Assembly: GCF_002234595.1 (NCBI RefSeq)
Contig: NZ_NMUL01000048.1
Coordinates: 1-59,081, forward strand
Source of the DNA: Amycolatopsis vastitatis
Lineage (GTDB): Bacteria > Actinomycetota > Actinomycetes > Mycobacteriales > Pseudonocardiaceae
DNA: 59,081 nt
Reading direction: 5' to 3'
Shown piece after piece: positions 33,195-41,793 of this stretch (position 1 is the stretch's first letter; each line of letters begins with the position of its first letter). The translations under genes were made by a program, and so were the position numbers. Below the pieces are notes generated by a model that was not told where the DNA came from, ran no database searches, and saw nothing but the letters and a program-made list of their open reading frames with translations.

Positions 33195-34501
33195 CAGGCT
33201 TTTCCTTCCAGCACGGTCAATCCCCGCTCGCGGAGCGCGGCGACGGCGTCGGCCTGCGTCTGCCGGACGGCGGTGGCCAGGGTCGTGCCGCCCGTCTTCA
33301 CCCCGGACATGCGGTCGACGACGGTCGAGAAGATGCGCAGGGCGTTGGGGCCCCACGTCCAGTCCGGGACGCGGAGCGCGGCCTCGTCGAGCACGTCGTA
33401 CACCGGGGTGCCGAGGAAGAACCCGCCCTTGTACGCCTTCCTCGCGACGTCCCGGCTCGGCAGGTAGCCGGGGAAGGGTGTCGTGAACGTGGTGCCGATC
33501 TTCGCCACGGCTGGGTCGGTGCTCAGCCAGCGCAGGAACTTCACGGCCGCCTCGGGCACCTTGCTTTCGGCGGAGACGGCGAACGCGCTGCCGCCCTGCA
33601 CGCCGTTGGCCGGCACGCCGTCCCAGGTCGGCATGGTGGTGACCGCCCACCGGCCCTTGTCCTGCGGGATGGACTTGTTCAGCGTGCCGACGCTCCAGGA
33701 AGCGCCGAGCAGGCCCCACAGCCGGCCCTGGTGCATCGCCCCGATCCAGTCCTGGTCGCCGGTCGGCGCGGTGGCGACCAGGCCGTCGCGGATCATGCCC
33801 TGCCAGAAGTCCGCCGTGCGCACGGTGCCTTCGCCGCTGATGTTCACCCGCCACGAGCCGCCGTCGACGCGCCACCACGGATCGCCCGCCTGCCAGCACA
33901 TCCCGGCGAAGAACGAGCCGTCGTTGAGCGGGAACGTCGTCACGCGCGCGGCCGGGTCGGCCTTCTTCACGGCTTGCGCGGCGGCGCGGAACTCGTCCCA
34001 CGTGCGCGGGACGGCGATACCGTGCCGGTCGAACAGGTCCTTGCGGTAGTAGAGGACCATCGGTGCCAGGTCCATCGGCACGGCCCAGGTGCGGCCGCCG
34101 GGCCGGACGCCCTGCCAAGCCGCGGGGGAGTAGCCGCGCTCGAGGTCGGCCAGGTCGTCGGTCAGGTCCCGCAGGCCGCCCGTGGTGAGCAGCTGCGGCA
34201 GGCCCTGGTACTCGGCGTGCAGGATGTCCGGTGCGTTGTGGGCGCGCAGCGCGTTGGTCTGCTGGGCGTAGCCGCCCTTGAGGCCGGACGCGATCACGTT
34301 GAGCTCCACCGAGATGTCCGGATGTGCGGCGTTGAAGGCGGCGACGTACTTGTCCATGCCGGTCAGCCAGGACCAGACGCTGACGCGGGTGGCGCCGGCT
34401 GCGGTGGTCGTCGACGACCCGCACGCGCCGAGCAAACCGCCGGCCGCGAGCCCGGCCGAGGCGGACAGGAACGTCCGGCGGGTGAACCCCTGAAGCTTCA
34501 T
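33194..34501 (-). CDS. Extracellular sugar-binding lipoprotein of an ABC importer
   Basis: 435 residues. The start KLQGFTRRTFLSASAGLAAG has a twin-Arg motif, and LLGACGSS a lipobox, so the protein is probably Tat-exported and lipid-anchored. The body is the CUT1 cluster fold (DLTDDLADLERGYSPAAWQG, WAVPMDLAPMVLYYRKDLFD, WDEFRAAAQAVKKADP). It captures an oligosaccharide outside the cell. ATG at 34499-34501 follows GGAGGAGC; an upstream in-frame start is less likely. First gene of the leftward operon; tandem AAACGATCA repeats in the divergent promoter region suggest DeoR control. Confidence 0.93.
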   Translation of the reverse strand: MKLQGFTRRTFLSASAGLAAGGLLGACGSSTTTAAGATRVSVWSWLTGMDKYVAAFNAAHPDISVELNVIASGLKGGYAQQTNALRAHNAPDILHAEYQGLPQLLTTGGLRDLTDDLADLERGYSPAAWQGVRPGGRTWAVPMDLAPMVLYYRKDLFDRHGIAVPRTWDEFRAAAQAVKKADPAARVTTFPLNDGSFFAGMCWQAGDPWWRVDGGSWRVNISGEGTVRTADFWQGMIRDGLVATAPTGDQDWIGAMHQGRLWGLLGASWSVGTLNKSIPQDKGRWAVTTMPTWDGVPANGVQGGSAFAVSAESKVPEAAVKFLRWLSTDPAVAKIGTTFTTPFPGYLPSRDVARKAYKGGFFLGTPVYDVLDEAALRVPDWTWGPNALRIFSTVVDRMSGVKTGGTTLATAVRQTQADAVAALRERGLTVLEGKA

Positions 34502-34570
34502 TGCTCCTCCGTCGAAGTGATGGCTGTCACTGTCGGGGTGTGCCATAGTGCGAGTCAACAATTTGCGTCA

Positions 34571-34600
34571 GAAACGATCACAAACGATCAGAACCGAAAG
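34571..34600. promoter_or_regulatory. 10-base-phased direct repeats, probable DeoR-type operator
   Basis: AAACGATCA occurs at 34572-34580 and again at 34582-34590, and weaker copies (TTGCGTCA before, AACCGAAAG after) keep the same 10-base period. DeoR-family proteins bind such tandem repeats. The site lies between the divergent importer operon and the heparinase-like gene, whose downstream partner encodes a DeoR-type DNA-binding domain. Confidence 0.6.
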
Positions 34601-34612
34601 GTGCTGGAGATC

Positions 34613-36406
34613 GTGGGGCTCTTCGACGACGGTTCCGCGGCCCGGCGGCCACCGGTCCCGGACGTGCGCGACCGGACGGCCTGGGACGCCGTGGACGGCG
34701 AGGCGATCCTCGCCGAAGCCGAGGCCGTGCTCGCGCGTCCGGCACCGGTCCTGACGGCGACGGCGTGGGCCAGGACGTTCCGCGACGGCGTCCGGACCGA
34801 CTACGAAGACGCGGCCCGCGAGCTGCGCGAACGCGTGACGCTGCTCGTCCTGGCCGCGGTGCTGACCGGCGAGGTGCCGCCGGGCCCGGTGCCGTTCCTG
34901 GACGGCGCGATCGACGGGCTGGTCGCGCTCGCGGAGGCGACCACGTGGTGCTGGGCACCGCACGACCGGCACGCGTCCGCACGCGGGGAAGTGCTGGCCG
35001 ATCCCGACGACCCGTTCCTCGACCTGGGCGCGGCCGAGGTCGCGTCCCTGTTCGCCTGGGCCGACCACGTGCTGGGCCCGCACCTCGACCTCCGCGCCCC
35101 GGGGCTGCGCAGACGTTTGCGGCGCGAGGTCGACGTCCGCGTCCTGACGCCGTTCGAGCGCGTCCGCGACTGGCACTGGCTCGGCCTCGACGGCGACGCG
35201 CACAACTGGAACCCGTGGATCCACAGCGGCGTCCTCACCGCCGCGCTCCTGCTCGTGGCCGACGAAGAGCGGCGCTCACGGCTGGTGCGGCTGGTGGCCG
35301 AAGGACTCGAGCACTACGTCGCGGTCCTGCCCGACGACGGCGGCATCGACGAGGGCGTCGCCTACTGGTGGCACGGCGCCTGCCGCCTGCTGGAGTGCCT
35401 CGACCTGCTCGCCGACGCAGGGGACCTCCCCGTGCTGCCCGAACTGGTCCGCTTCCCGCACCGGATGCACCTGGGTGGCGACGCGTACGTCAACGCCGGA
35501 GACGCCCCGGCCCGCCTGCCCCCGGCCCAGCCGTGGCACGTCCTGTACCGCTGGGGCGAGCGCCTGTCCGACGACGAGGTTCGCGCACACGCGGTGAGCC
35601 GGGCACGGGAAGGCGGGCGGCTCGTGTGGCCGCAGGCCGGGCTGGGCCGCGCCCTGAGCGGTCTGCTCGACGAAGACTGGCGGAAGGCGGAACCGGGCGG
35701 GACCTGGCTCGCCCGCGAGGAATGGCTGCCGCGGGTGCAGGTGCTGGTGGCCAGGGAGACGGCGGGCACTCCGCGCGGGCTGACCGTGGCGGTCAAGGCC
35801 GGGCACAACGGCGAGCGGCACAACCACCTCGACGTCGGGTCCTACTGGGTGGCCGTCGACGGAGTACCGGTCGTGGTGGACGTCGGCCAGCCGACCTACA
35901 CCGCGGACAGCTTCGGACCGGACCGGTACCGGGCCTGGCCGTTGCGCGGCGAGTGGCACAACGTGCCCGAGCCGGGCGTCACGCAGGAACCCGGGGAAAC
36001 CTTCGGGGCGCGAGACGTCCGGGTGGACCTCACCGCGGCCGGGGCCACGTTGTCCGCGGACCTCGCCGGGGCCTATCCGGGTGTGCCCCGCTGGATCCGG
36101 TCGGTGCGGCTGGTCCGCGACGCGCCGGCGTACGTCCTCGTGGAGGACGACGACAGCATCCGGCCGGTCCGGCTGCGGCACGTCCTCGCGGGTGACGTCG
36201 AGCTGGGGGACGGCGAAGCCTTCGTGTCCCTCGCCGGAACGCGGGTGCTGCGGCTGAGCTGGGACTCGCGGCACACCACCCCGGAACTCGAAGTGCGGCC
36301 GCTGGACGACCCCCTGCTGCGGGCGAGCTGGGGTGATCACCTCAGCCGCCTCACGCTGCTGGTGCGCGAGGGCCCGGCCCGGGTCCGGCTGGAGCAGGTC
36401 CGGTGA
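34613..36406 (+). CDS. Heparinase II/III-like protein
   Basis: About 597 residues. An N-terminal alpha-toroid (WHWLGLDGDAHNWNPWIHSG, DDGGIDEGVAYWWHGACRLLE) is followed by a beta-sandwich with the heparinase II/III block KAGHNGERHNHLDVGSYWVAVDG (about residue 400), including the conserved His residues, then VVVDVGQPTYTADSFGPDRY. Enzymes of this superfamily cleave uronic-acid-containing polysaccharides by beta-elimination, or act as exolyases on oligomers. No signal peptide, so cytoplasmic action on imported oligomers is likely. The start is uncertain between GTG 34601 and GTG 34613. Its stop overlaps the regulator gene. Confidence 0.87.
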   Translation: MGLFDDGSAARRPPVPDVRDRTAWDAVDGEAILAEAEAVLARPAPVLTATAWARTFRDGVRTDYEDAARELRERVTLLVLAAVLTGEVPPGPVPFLDGAIDGLVALAEATTWCWAPHDRHASARGEVLADPDDPFLDLGAAEVASLFAWADHVLGPHLDLRAPGLRRRLRREVDVRVLTPFERVRDWHWLGLDGDAHNWNPWIHSGVLTAALLLVADEERRSRLVRLVAEGLEHYVAVLPDDGGIDEGVAYWWHGACRLLECLDLLADAGDLPVLPELVRFPHRMHLGGDAYVNAGDAPARLPPAQPWHVLYRWGERLSDDEVRAHAVSRAREGGRLVWPQAGLGRALSGLLDEDWRKAEPGGTWLAREEWLPRVQVLVARETAGTPRGLTVAVKAGHNGERHNHLDVGSYWVAVDGVPVVVDVGQPTYTADSFGPDRYRAWPLRGEWHNVPEPGVTQEPGETFGARDVRVDLTAAGATLSADLAGAYPGVPRWIRSVRLVRDAPAYVLVEDDDSIRPVRLRHVLAGDVELGDGEAFVSLAGTRVLRLSWDSRHTTPELEVRPLDDPLLRASWGDHLSRLTLLVREGPARVRLEQVR

Positions 36407-37512
36407 TGCTCGCGTCCGAACGGCACCAGCTGATCCTTTCGCTGGTGCGCGAACACGGCGCGATCCGGCTCGCCGAGCTGGTCGAGCGGCTCGGCGTCAC
36501 CGCGGTCACCGTGCGCCGGGACGTCACCGAGCTGGCCGACCGCGGGCTGCTGACGCGCGTGCACGGCGGGGTCACGCTGACCCGGCCCCGCGGCGGCCAC
36601 CCGGAGCCGGGGCGGCCCGCCGCCGTGTTCGGCCCGGCCGTGCCCGGCGCGCTGGTCGGGATGGTCGCGCCGTCCGTGGAGTACTACTGGCCGACGGTGA
36701 TCCAGGGCGCCCAGTCCACTGTGGCCGCGGCGGGCGGACGGCTGGTCCTGCGCGCCTCCAGCTACGACGCGGCGGAGGACCGCCGTCAGATCACCAAGCT
36801 CCTCGAGCGCGGGGTGCAGACGCTGCTGGCCGCGCCGGCCACCACCGGCCGCGGTGCCCTGGACCTGCTGCGCTGGCTGGGCACGCTGAGCGTCCCGGTG
36901 GTGCTCGTCGAACGCCTGCCCCCGCCGGAGCTGCCGACCCTGGCCCTGGACGCCGCCACGACGGCGCACGCGCTCGGCGCGGGACTGGCCGTCCGCCACC
37001 TGGTTTCCCTGGGCCACCGCGGGGTCGGGCTCGTCACCTCGCGCTCCAGCCCGCACAGCCCGGCCGTGCGCACCGGCTGGCGCGAGACGATCGCGTCACT
37101 GGGCCTGGACGCCGGCGCGGCGCTGGACCTCGACGTGCCGGCCTACGGCTCCCGGGGCTGGGCGGCCGAGTACGACGCCCTGCTGGACCGCTGCCGCCGG
37201 GCCGGCGTCGGCGCCCTGCTCGTGCACGCCGACCGCGAGGCCATCGGCCTGATCGAACGGGCCCGCGACGGCGGCATCGCGGTGCCCGGCGAGCTGGCGG
37301 TGGTCTCCTACGACGACGAGGTCGCGGCGGCGTCGGACCCGCCGCTGACCGCGGTGTGCCCGCCGAAGCACCGGCTCGGCGCGGTGGCCGCCGAGCTCGC
37401 GCTGGCCCGGCTCGCCGACACGACCGAGCGGCCCGTGCACCGCCTGCAGCTCTGGCCGACGCTCGCGGTGCGCGAGTCCTGCGGAGCGGTGCCGGAACCC
37501 GCGGCGGAGTGA
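36403..37512 (+). CDS. Chimeric regulator: DeoR helix-turn-helix with LacI-type sugar-binding domain
   Basis: 369 residues. The first 60 residues (RHQLILSLVREHGAIRLAELVERLGVTAVTVRRDVTELADRGLLTRVHGG) are a DeoR winged helix, but the C-terminal part (ALVGMVAPSVEYYWPTVIQG, LLAAPATTGRGALDLLRW, HLVSLGHRGVGLVTSRSSPHS, GELAVVSYDDEVAAASDPPLTAV) is a periplasmic-binding-protein-like domain as in LacI/GalR, not the DeoR sugar-phosphate sensor. Such chimeras are known in actinobacteria and respond to free sugars. GTG 36403 overlaps the preceding stop by 4 bases. It probably controls the divergent locus through the phased repeats at 34571-34600. Confidence 0.88.
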   Translation: MMLASERHQLILSLVREHGAIRLAELVERLGVTAVTVRRDVTELADRGLLTRVHGGVTLTRPRGGHPEPGRPAAVFGPAVPGALVGMVAPSVEYYWPTVIQGAQSTVAAAGGRLVLRASSYDAAEDRRQITKLLERGVQTLLAAPATTGRGALDLLRWLGTLSVPVVLVERLPPPELPTLALDAATTAHALGAGLAVRHLVSLGHRGVGLVTSRSSPHSPAVRTGWRETIASLGLDAGAALDLDVPAYGSRGWAAEYDALLDRCRRAGVGALLVHADREAIGLIERARDGGIAVPGELAVVSYDDEVAAASDPPLTAVCPPKHRLGAVAAELALARLADTTERPVHRLQLWPTLAVRESCGAVPEPAAE

Positions 37513-37559
37513 AATCGTCGAATTCGAACTCGCTTTTCTCGGGGTACGGCCGAAATGCG

Positions 37560-37585
37560 GATCCGGTTGTGTCGAAATGGTAACG
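37560..37585. repeat. Imperfect 26-base repeat, copy 1
   Basis: Begins GATCCGGTTGTGTCG and ends TAACG, identical in 23 of 26 positions to 41755-41780. In this copy GATCCGGT and ACCGGATC (37560-37567 and 37586-37593) also form an inverted repeat with an 18-base loop. Both copies lie outside genes, flanking the kinase/LacI region. Confidence 0.65.
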
Positions 37586-37686
37586 ACCGGATCGCGATCT
37601 CGGGATTTACAAGAAGTGGATCACCTCCTACTCTCCGCGAACGGGACATGCGACTCTTCGCATGTGGGGAATCGGAGGTGGTTCGG

Positions 37687-38049
37687 TTGACGCGCCCGAC
37701 GGGGGCCACGGCCAGGCAGCAGATTTCGGTTCAGGAATTGATTCAGCGGGTGCGCGCGGAGAATTCCCCGCCACCCGATGCGCTGGAAAAGGGCCGCGCA
37801 CAGCCGGATGTCTTCACGAGGTGGCTGGTGGCGGGCGCGGCGGTGGTGACCGTGCTGAGCGCGTTCGCACTGATTTCGTTCGCGGTGAGCGACGATCCGG
37901 AACGGGTGCCGGCGAACCAGCCCGCGGTATCGGTGCCGATCACGTTCGTCGGCACCCGCACGGTCACCGAAACGGTGGACGCGCCGCCTTCGGCGATCGA
38001 CCCGACGTTTTACCAGCCGTACGGCAGCTATTACAGGCCGACGACGTAG
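37687..38049 (+). CDS. Small single-pass membrane protein
   Basis: 120 residues from a TTG at 37687, chosen because GGAGG lies 8 bases ahead; GTG 37678 and ATG 37648 are alternatives. A cytoplasmic N-terminus with TARQQISVQELIQRVRAEN precedes one membrane helix (FTRWLVAGAAVVTVLSAFALISFAV, about residues 50-72) and a short outside tail ending in Tyr/Pro/Thr (FYQPYGSYYRPTT). No family known. It stands tail-to-tail with the pseudokinase gene, whose stop follows directly, so the two may be functionally linked; that is a guess from position only. Confidence 0.65.
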   Translation: MTRPTGATARQQISVQELIQRVRAENSPPPDALEKGRAQPDVFTRWLVAGAAVVTVLSAFALISFAVSDDPERVPANQPAVSVPITFVGTRTVTETVDAPPSAIDPTFYQPYGSYYRPTT

Positions 38050-38928
38050 TCACCTTTGCGGCTGGGTCGTGAAGCGGAGGGCGAGGCGGCGGAGGGCGGC
38101 GTGGGCCGTCACCGCCGTGCCGAGGGCGACGACGAGCACGGTGCCGGTCACCAGGGCGCGCGTGCGGGCGTGTGTGTCCCGGGCCCGGAGCTCCGCGAGC
38201 GGACGGGCCACGGCGAGGCCGGTGAGCGTCCGTTCCGCCTCGGCCATCGTCGGCCGGGCCGCCGGCTCGTGCCGCAGCAGGGCGAGCACGGCGTCGAGGA
38301 CCGGCCCGCCGGCCGACGGCGGCACGCCGGTGCCGGGCGGCCGCCCTTCGAGGGCGAAGTAGAGGGTGGCGCCGAGGGAGAAGACGTCCGCGGGACACGC
38401 CGGGGACGCGCCCGCGGCCGCCTCCGGGGCGGGGAACGGGCCGTCCCCCAGCCCGAAGCCGTCGATCTTCGCCGTCCCGTCCGCGGTGACCAGCACCCGG
38501 TCCGGTCCGATCCCGCGGTGCAGGATGCCACCGGCGTGCGCGGCCGCCAGCGCCGAAGCCAGCTGGGCGCCGAGCGCCGCGACGCGGTCCGCCGGGAAGC
38601 TCCCGTGCCGTTCGAGGAGGTCGGCCAGCGTCCGGGTCGCCTGGTACTCCGTCACGACGTACGGGGTGATGTCCTGCTCGAAGACGTCGTGCACGACCAC
38701 CGCGTGCGGGTGCCGCAGCCGGATCGCCACGCGCGCTTCGCGGATCGCCTTGGCCCGGACGCGGTCCGAGTGGGCCGCGTCGAACGGGCAGCCGGGCGGC
38801 AGCCGCTTGACGGTGACGAACCGGTCGAGCAGCTCGTCGCGGGCCCGCCACACCGTGCCCGCGGGACCGTCGCCGAGCGGGTCGAGCAGGTGGTACCGCC
38901 CGGCCAGGACTGCCTTTTTCGCTGCCAC
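38050..38928 (-). CDS. Membrane-anchored Ser/Thr pseudokinase
   Basis: 292 residues. The fold is that of the two neighbouring kinases (AGRYHLLDPLGDGPAGTVWRARDELL, VTVKRLP with Lys41, HPHAVVVHDVFEQ), but the catalytic loop HRDxxxxN reads HRGIGPDR (Asp lost at 139, Asn lost) and DFG reads GFG (IDGFG). Proton acceptor and Mg ligand are therefore absent. One C-terminal membrane helix (TRALVTGTVLVVALGTAVTAHAAL) is followed by only about 15 residues, without the CBM2 module of its relatives. GTG at 38926-38928 with GGGGGA before it fits the paralogue starts. It may bind ATP or act as a partner of the active kinases. Confidence 0.87.
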   Translation of the reverse strand: MAAKKAVLAGRYHLLDPLGDGPAGTVWRARDELLDRFVTVKRLPPGCPFDAAHSDRVRAKAIREARVAIRLRHPHAVVVHDVFEQDITPYVVTEYQATRTLADLLERHGSFPADRVAALGAQLASALAAAHAGGILHRGIGPDRVLVTADGTAKIDGFGLGDGPFPAPEAAAGASPACPADVFSLGATLYFALEGRPPGTGVPPSAGGPVLDAVLALLRHEPAARPTMAEAERTLTGLAVARPLAELRARDTHARTRALVTGTVLVVALGTAVTAHAALRRLALRFTTQPQR

Positions 38929-39042
38929 CGGTATTCCCCCGTCCGCGTCGTCGGCCTCACTGGGAAATACGGCCGGCAGGCGCAATGGGTTCGGTGGATC
39001 GGCCTAATTGTTCCGGACGGCCCGCGGTGCGGGGAAGCGCTT

Positions 39043-40086
39043 TCAACGAACGGCGGCCGCGGTGCTTTCGCCGGGGACGAAGGACGGGGTGACGGCTTCC
39101 GGGCCTGCCGCGGAACCGTCGAGCCGGCGCACCGCCAGTTCGACGGCCAGCGCGCCCAGCTCGCGGGCCGGGATCACCACCGCGGCCGGCCGGATCGGCT
39201 GGTGCCGGGCCACGGTGTCCGAGCACACGGCCACGACGGAGACGTCGGCGGGGACCCGCAGCCCACGGTCCCTAAGCGCCGCCAGGACCGGGGGCAGGGC
39301 CGCCTCGTCGTGGACGACCAGCGCGGTCACGTCGCCGGCGGTGAGGACGTCGTCCAGGCAACGGCCGACGTCTTCGGCCGCCGGCGCGCACGGCCGGGAA
39401 ACCACGCGCACGCCGCGCCGGGCGGCGGTGATGCGGAAGCCTTCGGCGAAGTCCGTCAGGTACCCCGCCCGGCGACCCGGCGGCGCGGCCGACGGCTCGA
39501 GGTGGGCGATCGAGCGGTGGCCGAGGTCGGCGAGGTGGGTGGCGCAGGCCTGACCGGCCGGCGTGCAGTCGAGCGTCACCGAAGCCAGGCCGTGGTGCCG
39601 TCCGGGTGCGCCGACCAGCACCGCGGGGCGGCCCGAGGCGAGCAGCACGGGCACCCGCGGGTCGTCGTCACCGGCGTCCAGCACGATCACCGCGTCGGCC
39701 AGCGCGGCCGACGTCACCCGGTGCAGGCCGGACGTGCCTTCGTCGTCGGTGACCAGGAGCAGGTCGAAGCCGAGCTCGCGGGCGGCGCCCGCGGCCGCGG
39801 CGAAGAACTCCATCTCCACCCCCGGGTGCCGGTCGCCGTGCAGCGGCACCGCCACCGCGAGAACTCCGGCGCGGGTGGTGGGCGAGCCGGCGCGGCGCCG
39901 GTAGCCGAGGGTGCGGATGGTCTCCTCGACCCGCCGTCTCGTCGCCGCGGAGATCGTCCGCTTCCCGGTGATCACGTAGGACACCGTGCTCGCCGAGACA
40001 CCGGCGGCGTTCGCCACGTCGGTGATCGTCACCGCGCCACGGCCGGCGCCGGAAGGTTCGTCCGCCGCGTCGCGGGAGTTCGTCAT
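39043..40086 (-). CDS. LacI-family transcriptional regulator
   Basis: 347 residues. VTITDVANAAGVSASTVSYVITGKRTISAATRRRVEETIRTLGY is the LacI helix-turn-helix and hinge helix; the ligand domain follows (LAVAVPLHGDRHPGVEMEFF, LHRVTSAALADAVIVLDAG, HLADLGHRSIAHLEPS, GLRVPADVSVVAVCSDTVARHQ). It should sense a sugar. GTTAGCGTTAAC 50 bases upstream of its start is a likely auto-operator, and similar sites lie before the arabinofuranosidase and the DUF1996-like gene. Its insertion between kinase genes suggests the kinases and polysaccharide use are connected. Confidence 0.9.
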   Translation of the reverse strand: MTNSRDAADEPSGAGRGAVTITDVANAAGVSASTVSYVITGKRTISAATRRRVEETIRTLGYRRRAGSPTTRAGVLAVAVPLHGDRHPGVEMEFFAAAAGAARELGFDLLLVTDDEGTSGLHRVTSAALADAVIVLDAGDDDPRVPVLLASGRPAVLVGAPGRHHGLASVTLDCTPAGQACATHLADLGHRSIAHLEPSAAPPGRRAGYLTDFAEGFRITAARRGVRVVSRPCAPAAEDVGRCLDDVLTAGDVTALVVHDEAALPPVLAALRDRGLRVPADVSVVAVCSDTVARHQPIRPAAVVIPARELGALAVELAVRRLDGSAAGPEAVTPSFVPGESTAAAVR

Positions 40087-40136
40087 TGTGGAGCACTTTC
40101 TCGGTACCCATTGTCCGGTCCGTTGTCCGGCCGGGA

Positions 40137-40148
40137 GTTAGCGTTAAC
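40137..40148. promoter_or_regulatory. LacI-type auto-operator
   Basis: GTTAGCGTTAAC, a near-perfect palindrome, lies between the divergently read LacI gene (start 40086) and the 3' end of the kinase gene at 40239. It is the best of three similar sites in the window. Confidence 0.6.
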
Positions 40149-40238
40149 AAGATCGAGGGGAAGGCTGACCATAATGCCCGTCAACGGCGCTGGTCAAGCC
40201 ACCTTCGTCGGATTGCGGAAGAACGTCCGCATCGCGAT

Positions 40239-41585
40239 TCAGCCCGCCGGGCGGCAGTCGGTCACGGGTATCCCGCGGCGGCCGCCGCGGGCCAGGGCGA
40301 TGAAGCCGAAGGTGGTCGATTCGCCGGGCCGCAGCACCGCGTTCCACTCGGCGCTGGTGATCGCCGAGGTGGTCCCGGTCCGCACCAGCGTGCCGTTCCA
40401 GAGGTCGTCGATGCTCGTCCCGGCCGGGTTCGCCCAGCTGACCGTCCACCCGGCGAGACCGGCGCGCCCGCTGTTGCGGACGGTCACCAGGCCCTGGAAC
40501 CCGCCGTCCCAGGACTTCACGACCTGGTAGCGCGCGGCGCAGGCCGGCGGACCGGCCACAACGGACGTGAACGCCGTGGCGGACGGCGCCGAAGCGAGCT
40601 GGGCCGGGGCGCTCGCCGGTTCCCGGCGCGGCGGGATCGACGTCGCCGCCACGATCGCGGCCGCGGTCAGGACCAGCGCCGCGCCGGCGAAGACCAGCCG
40701 GGAGCGGCGGCGACGGGCCGGCTCGGGCCCGGGCTCGGGTGCCCGGGGCGTGCTCGGCAGGGCGGGCCCCGGGAGGGTGCAGCGGGTGAACAGCCGGGCG
40801 GCCTCGGCCATCGTGGGCCGGGCGGCCGGGTCGGTGTGGAGGAGCCGGAGGACGATGTCGATGGCCGGGCCGCTGGTGCGCGGCGGGATGATCTCGCCGC
40901 TGCCGACGCGTTTGAGCAGGGCCAGCTGGTTGTCGTCGGTGCCGAACGGCGGCCGCCCTTCGAGCGCGGTGTAGAGCGTCGCGCCGAGCGAGTAGACGTC
41001 GGAGGGGAAGCCGGGTTCGGCGCCGTCGGCGACCTCCGGGGCCAGGTAGGCCGGCGTGCCGACGACCAGCCCGCGTCCGGTGGCGCTGCCCTCCCCGCGT
41101 GCGTGTGCCACCCCGAAGTCGGTGATCTTCGCCGCGCCGTCGGTGGTGACGAGGACGTTGTTGGGACTGATGTCGCGGTGCACCACGCCTTCCGCGTGTG
41201 CCGCGGCCAGTGCCGAGGCGAGCTGGCTGCCCAGCTCCGCCGCGTATTCCGGCACCAGCGGGCCCTGCTGTTCGAGGAGCTCGGTGAGCGTGCGGGACGG
41301 CAGGTACTCCATCGCGATGTACGACATGGACTCGTCTTCGACGACGTCGTACACGACGACCGCGTGCGGGTGGCGCAGGCGGGCGGCGACGCGGGCCTCC
41401 CGGATCGTCCGCTCGCGGGTGCGCTCCCCGGCCGCCGGGTCGGCGGGGGACTCCGGGAAGAGCTGCTTGATCGCGACCACGCGGCCGAGCCGTTCGTCCT
41501 TCGCCCGCCAGACGGCCCCCATCGCGCCGTGACCCGCCCGGCCGAGTACGCGATAGCGGTCGGCGATCACTGCCCCTTCGTACAC
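40239..41585 (-). CDS. Receptor-type Ser/Thr kinase with extracytoplasmic CBM2
   Basis: 448 residues. The kinase domain is complete: GHGAMGAVW P-loop, Lys40 in VVAIKQL, HRDISPNN (136-143), DFG (156-158) and GTPAYLAPEVADG. An Arg-rich juxtamembrane segment precedes one helix (LVFAGAALVLTAAAIVAAT, about 302-320). After a Pro/Ala/Ser linker the last 100 residues form a family 2 cellulose-binding module: CAARYQVVKSWDGGFQGLVT, LAGWTVSWANPAGTSIDDLW, AEWNAVLRPGESTTFGF, closing Cys in VTDCRPAG. Surface Trp residues are kept. GTG at 41583-41585 with GAGGGGA is the chosen start. It likely senses cellulose or chitin outside and phosphorylates cytoplasmic targets. Confidence 0.92.
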   Translation of the reverse strand: MYEGAVIADRYRVLGRAGHGAMGAVWRAKDERLGRVVAIKQLFPESPADPAAGERTRERTIREARVAARLRHPHAVVVYDVVEDESMSYIAMEYLPSRTLTELLEQQGPLVPEYAAELGSQLASALAAAHAEGVVHRDISPNNVLVTTDGAAKITDFGVAHARGEGSATGRGLVVGTPAYLAPEVADGAEPGFPSDVYSLGATLYTALEGRPPFGTDDNQLALLKRVGSGEIIPPRTSGPAIDIVLRLLHTDPAARPTMAEAARLFTRCTLPGPALPSTPRAPEPGPEPARRRRSRLVFAGAALVLTAAAIVAATSIPPRREPASAPAQLASAPSATAFTSVVAGPPACAARYQVVKSWDGGFQGLVTVRNSGRAGLAGWTVSWANPAGTSIDDLWNGTLVRTGTTSAITSAEWNAVLRPGESTTFGFIALARGGRRGIPVTDCRPAG

Positions 41586-41754
41586 GAACAAGCTCCCCTC
41601 GGCCGGTGTGCCGTCATCGGGGAACACGGCCGGTTCCGGAGCCGAGTTCGGCGAACCGGCGGGAATCACTCACCTGGGTGGGGGATACGGAATAGCGTTC
41701 GACGATTTCGCTCCGGATCCGGGAATGGTTTTGACCGGCTACGGAAAAAAGACC

Positions 41755-41780
41755 GATCCGGTTGTGTCGGAACGATAACG
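41755..41780. repeat. Imperfect 26-base repeat, copy 2
   Basis: Matches 37560-37585 in 23 of 26 bases. On the minus strand, ACCGGATCGGTC followed by TTTTTT (41755-41742) could form a small terminator for the upstream kinase gene, whose stop lies at 41794; so the copy may have a terminator role here. Confidence 0.6.
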
Positions 41781-41793
41781 GTATCGGCGCCGC

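Noticed and set aside
31345..34501. Broken ABC transporter because no ATPase gene is present
   Set aside because: CUT1 importers in actinomycetes commonly share one MsiK-type ATPase encoded elsewhere; all other parts are intact and coupled.
37513..37686. Longer start of the small membrane protein from 37555
   Set aside because: It would include the 26-base repeat and an inverted repeat; GGAGG before the TTG at 37687 supports the shorter form.
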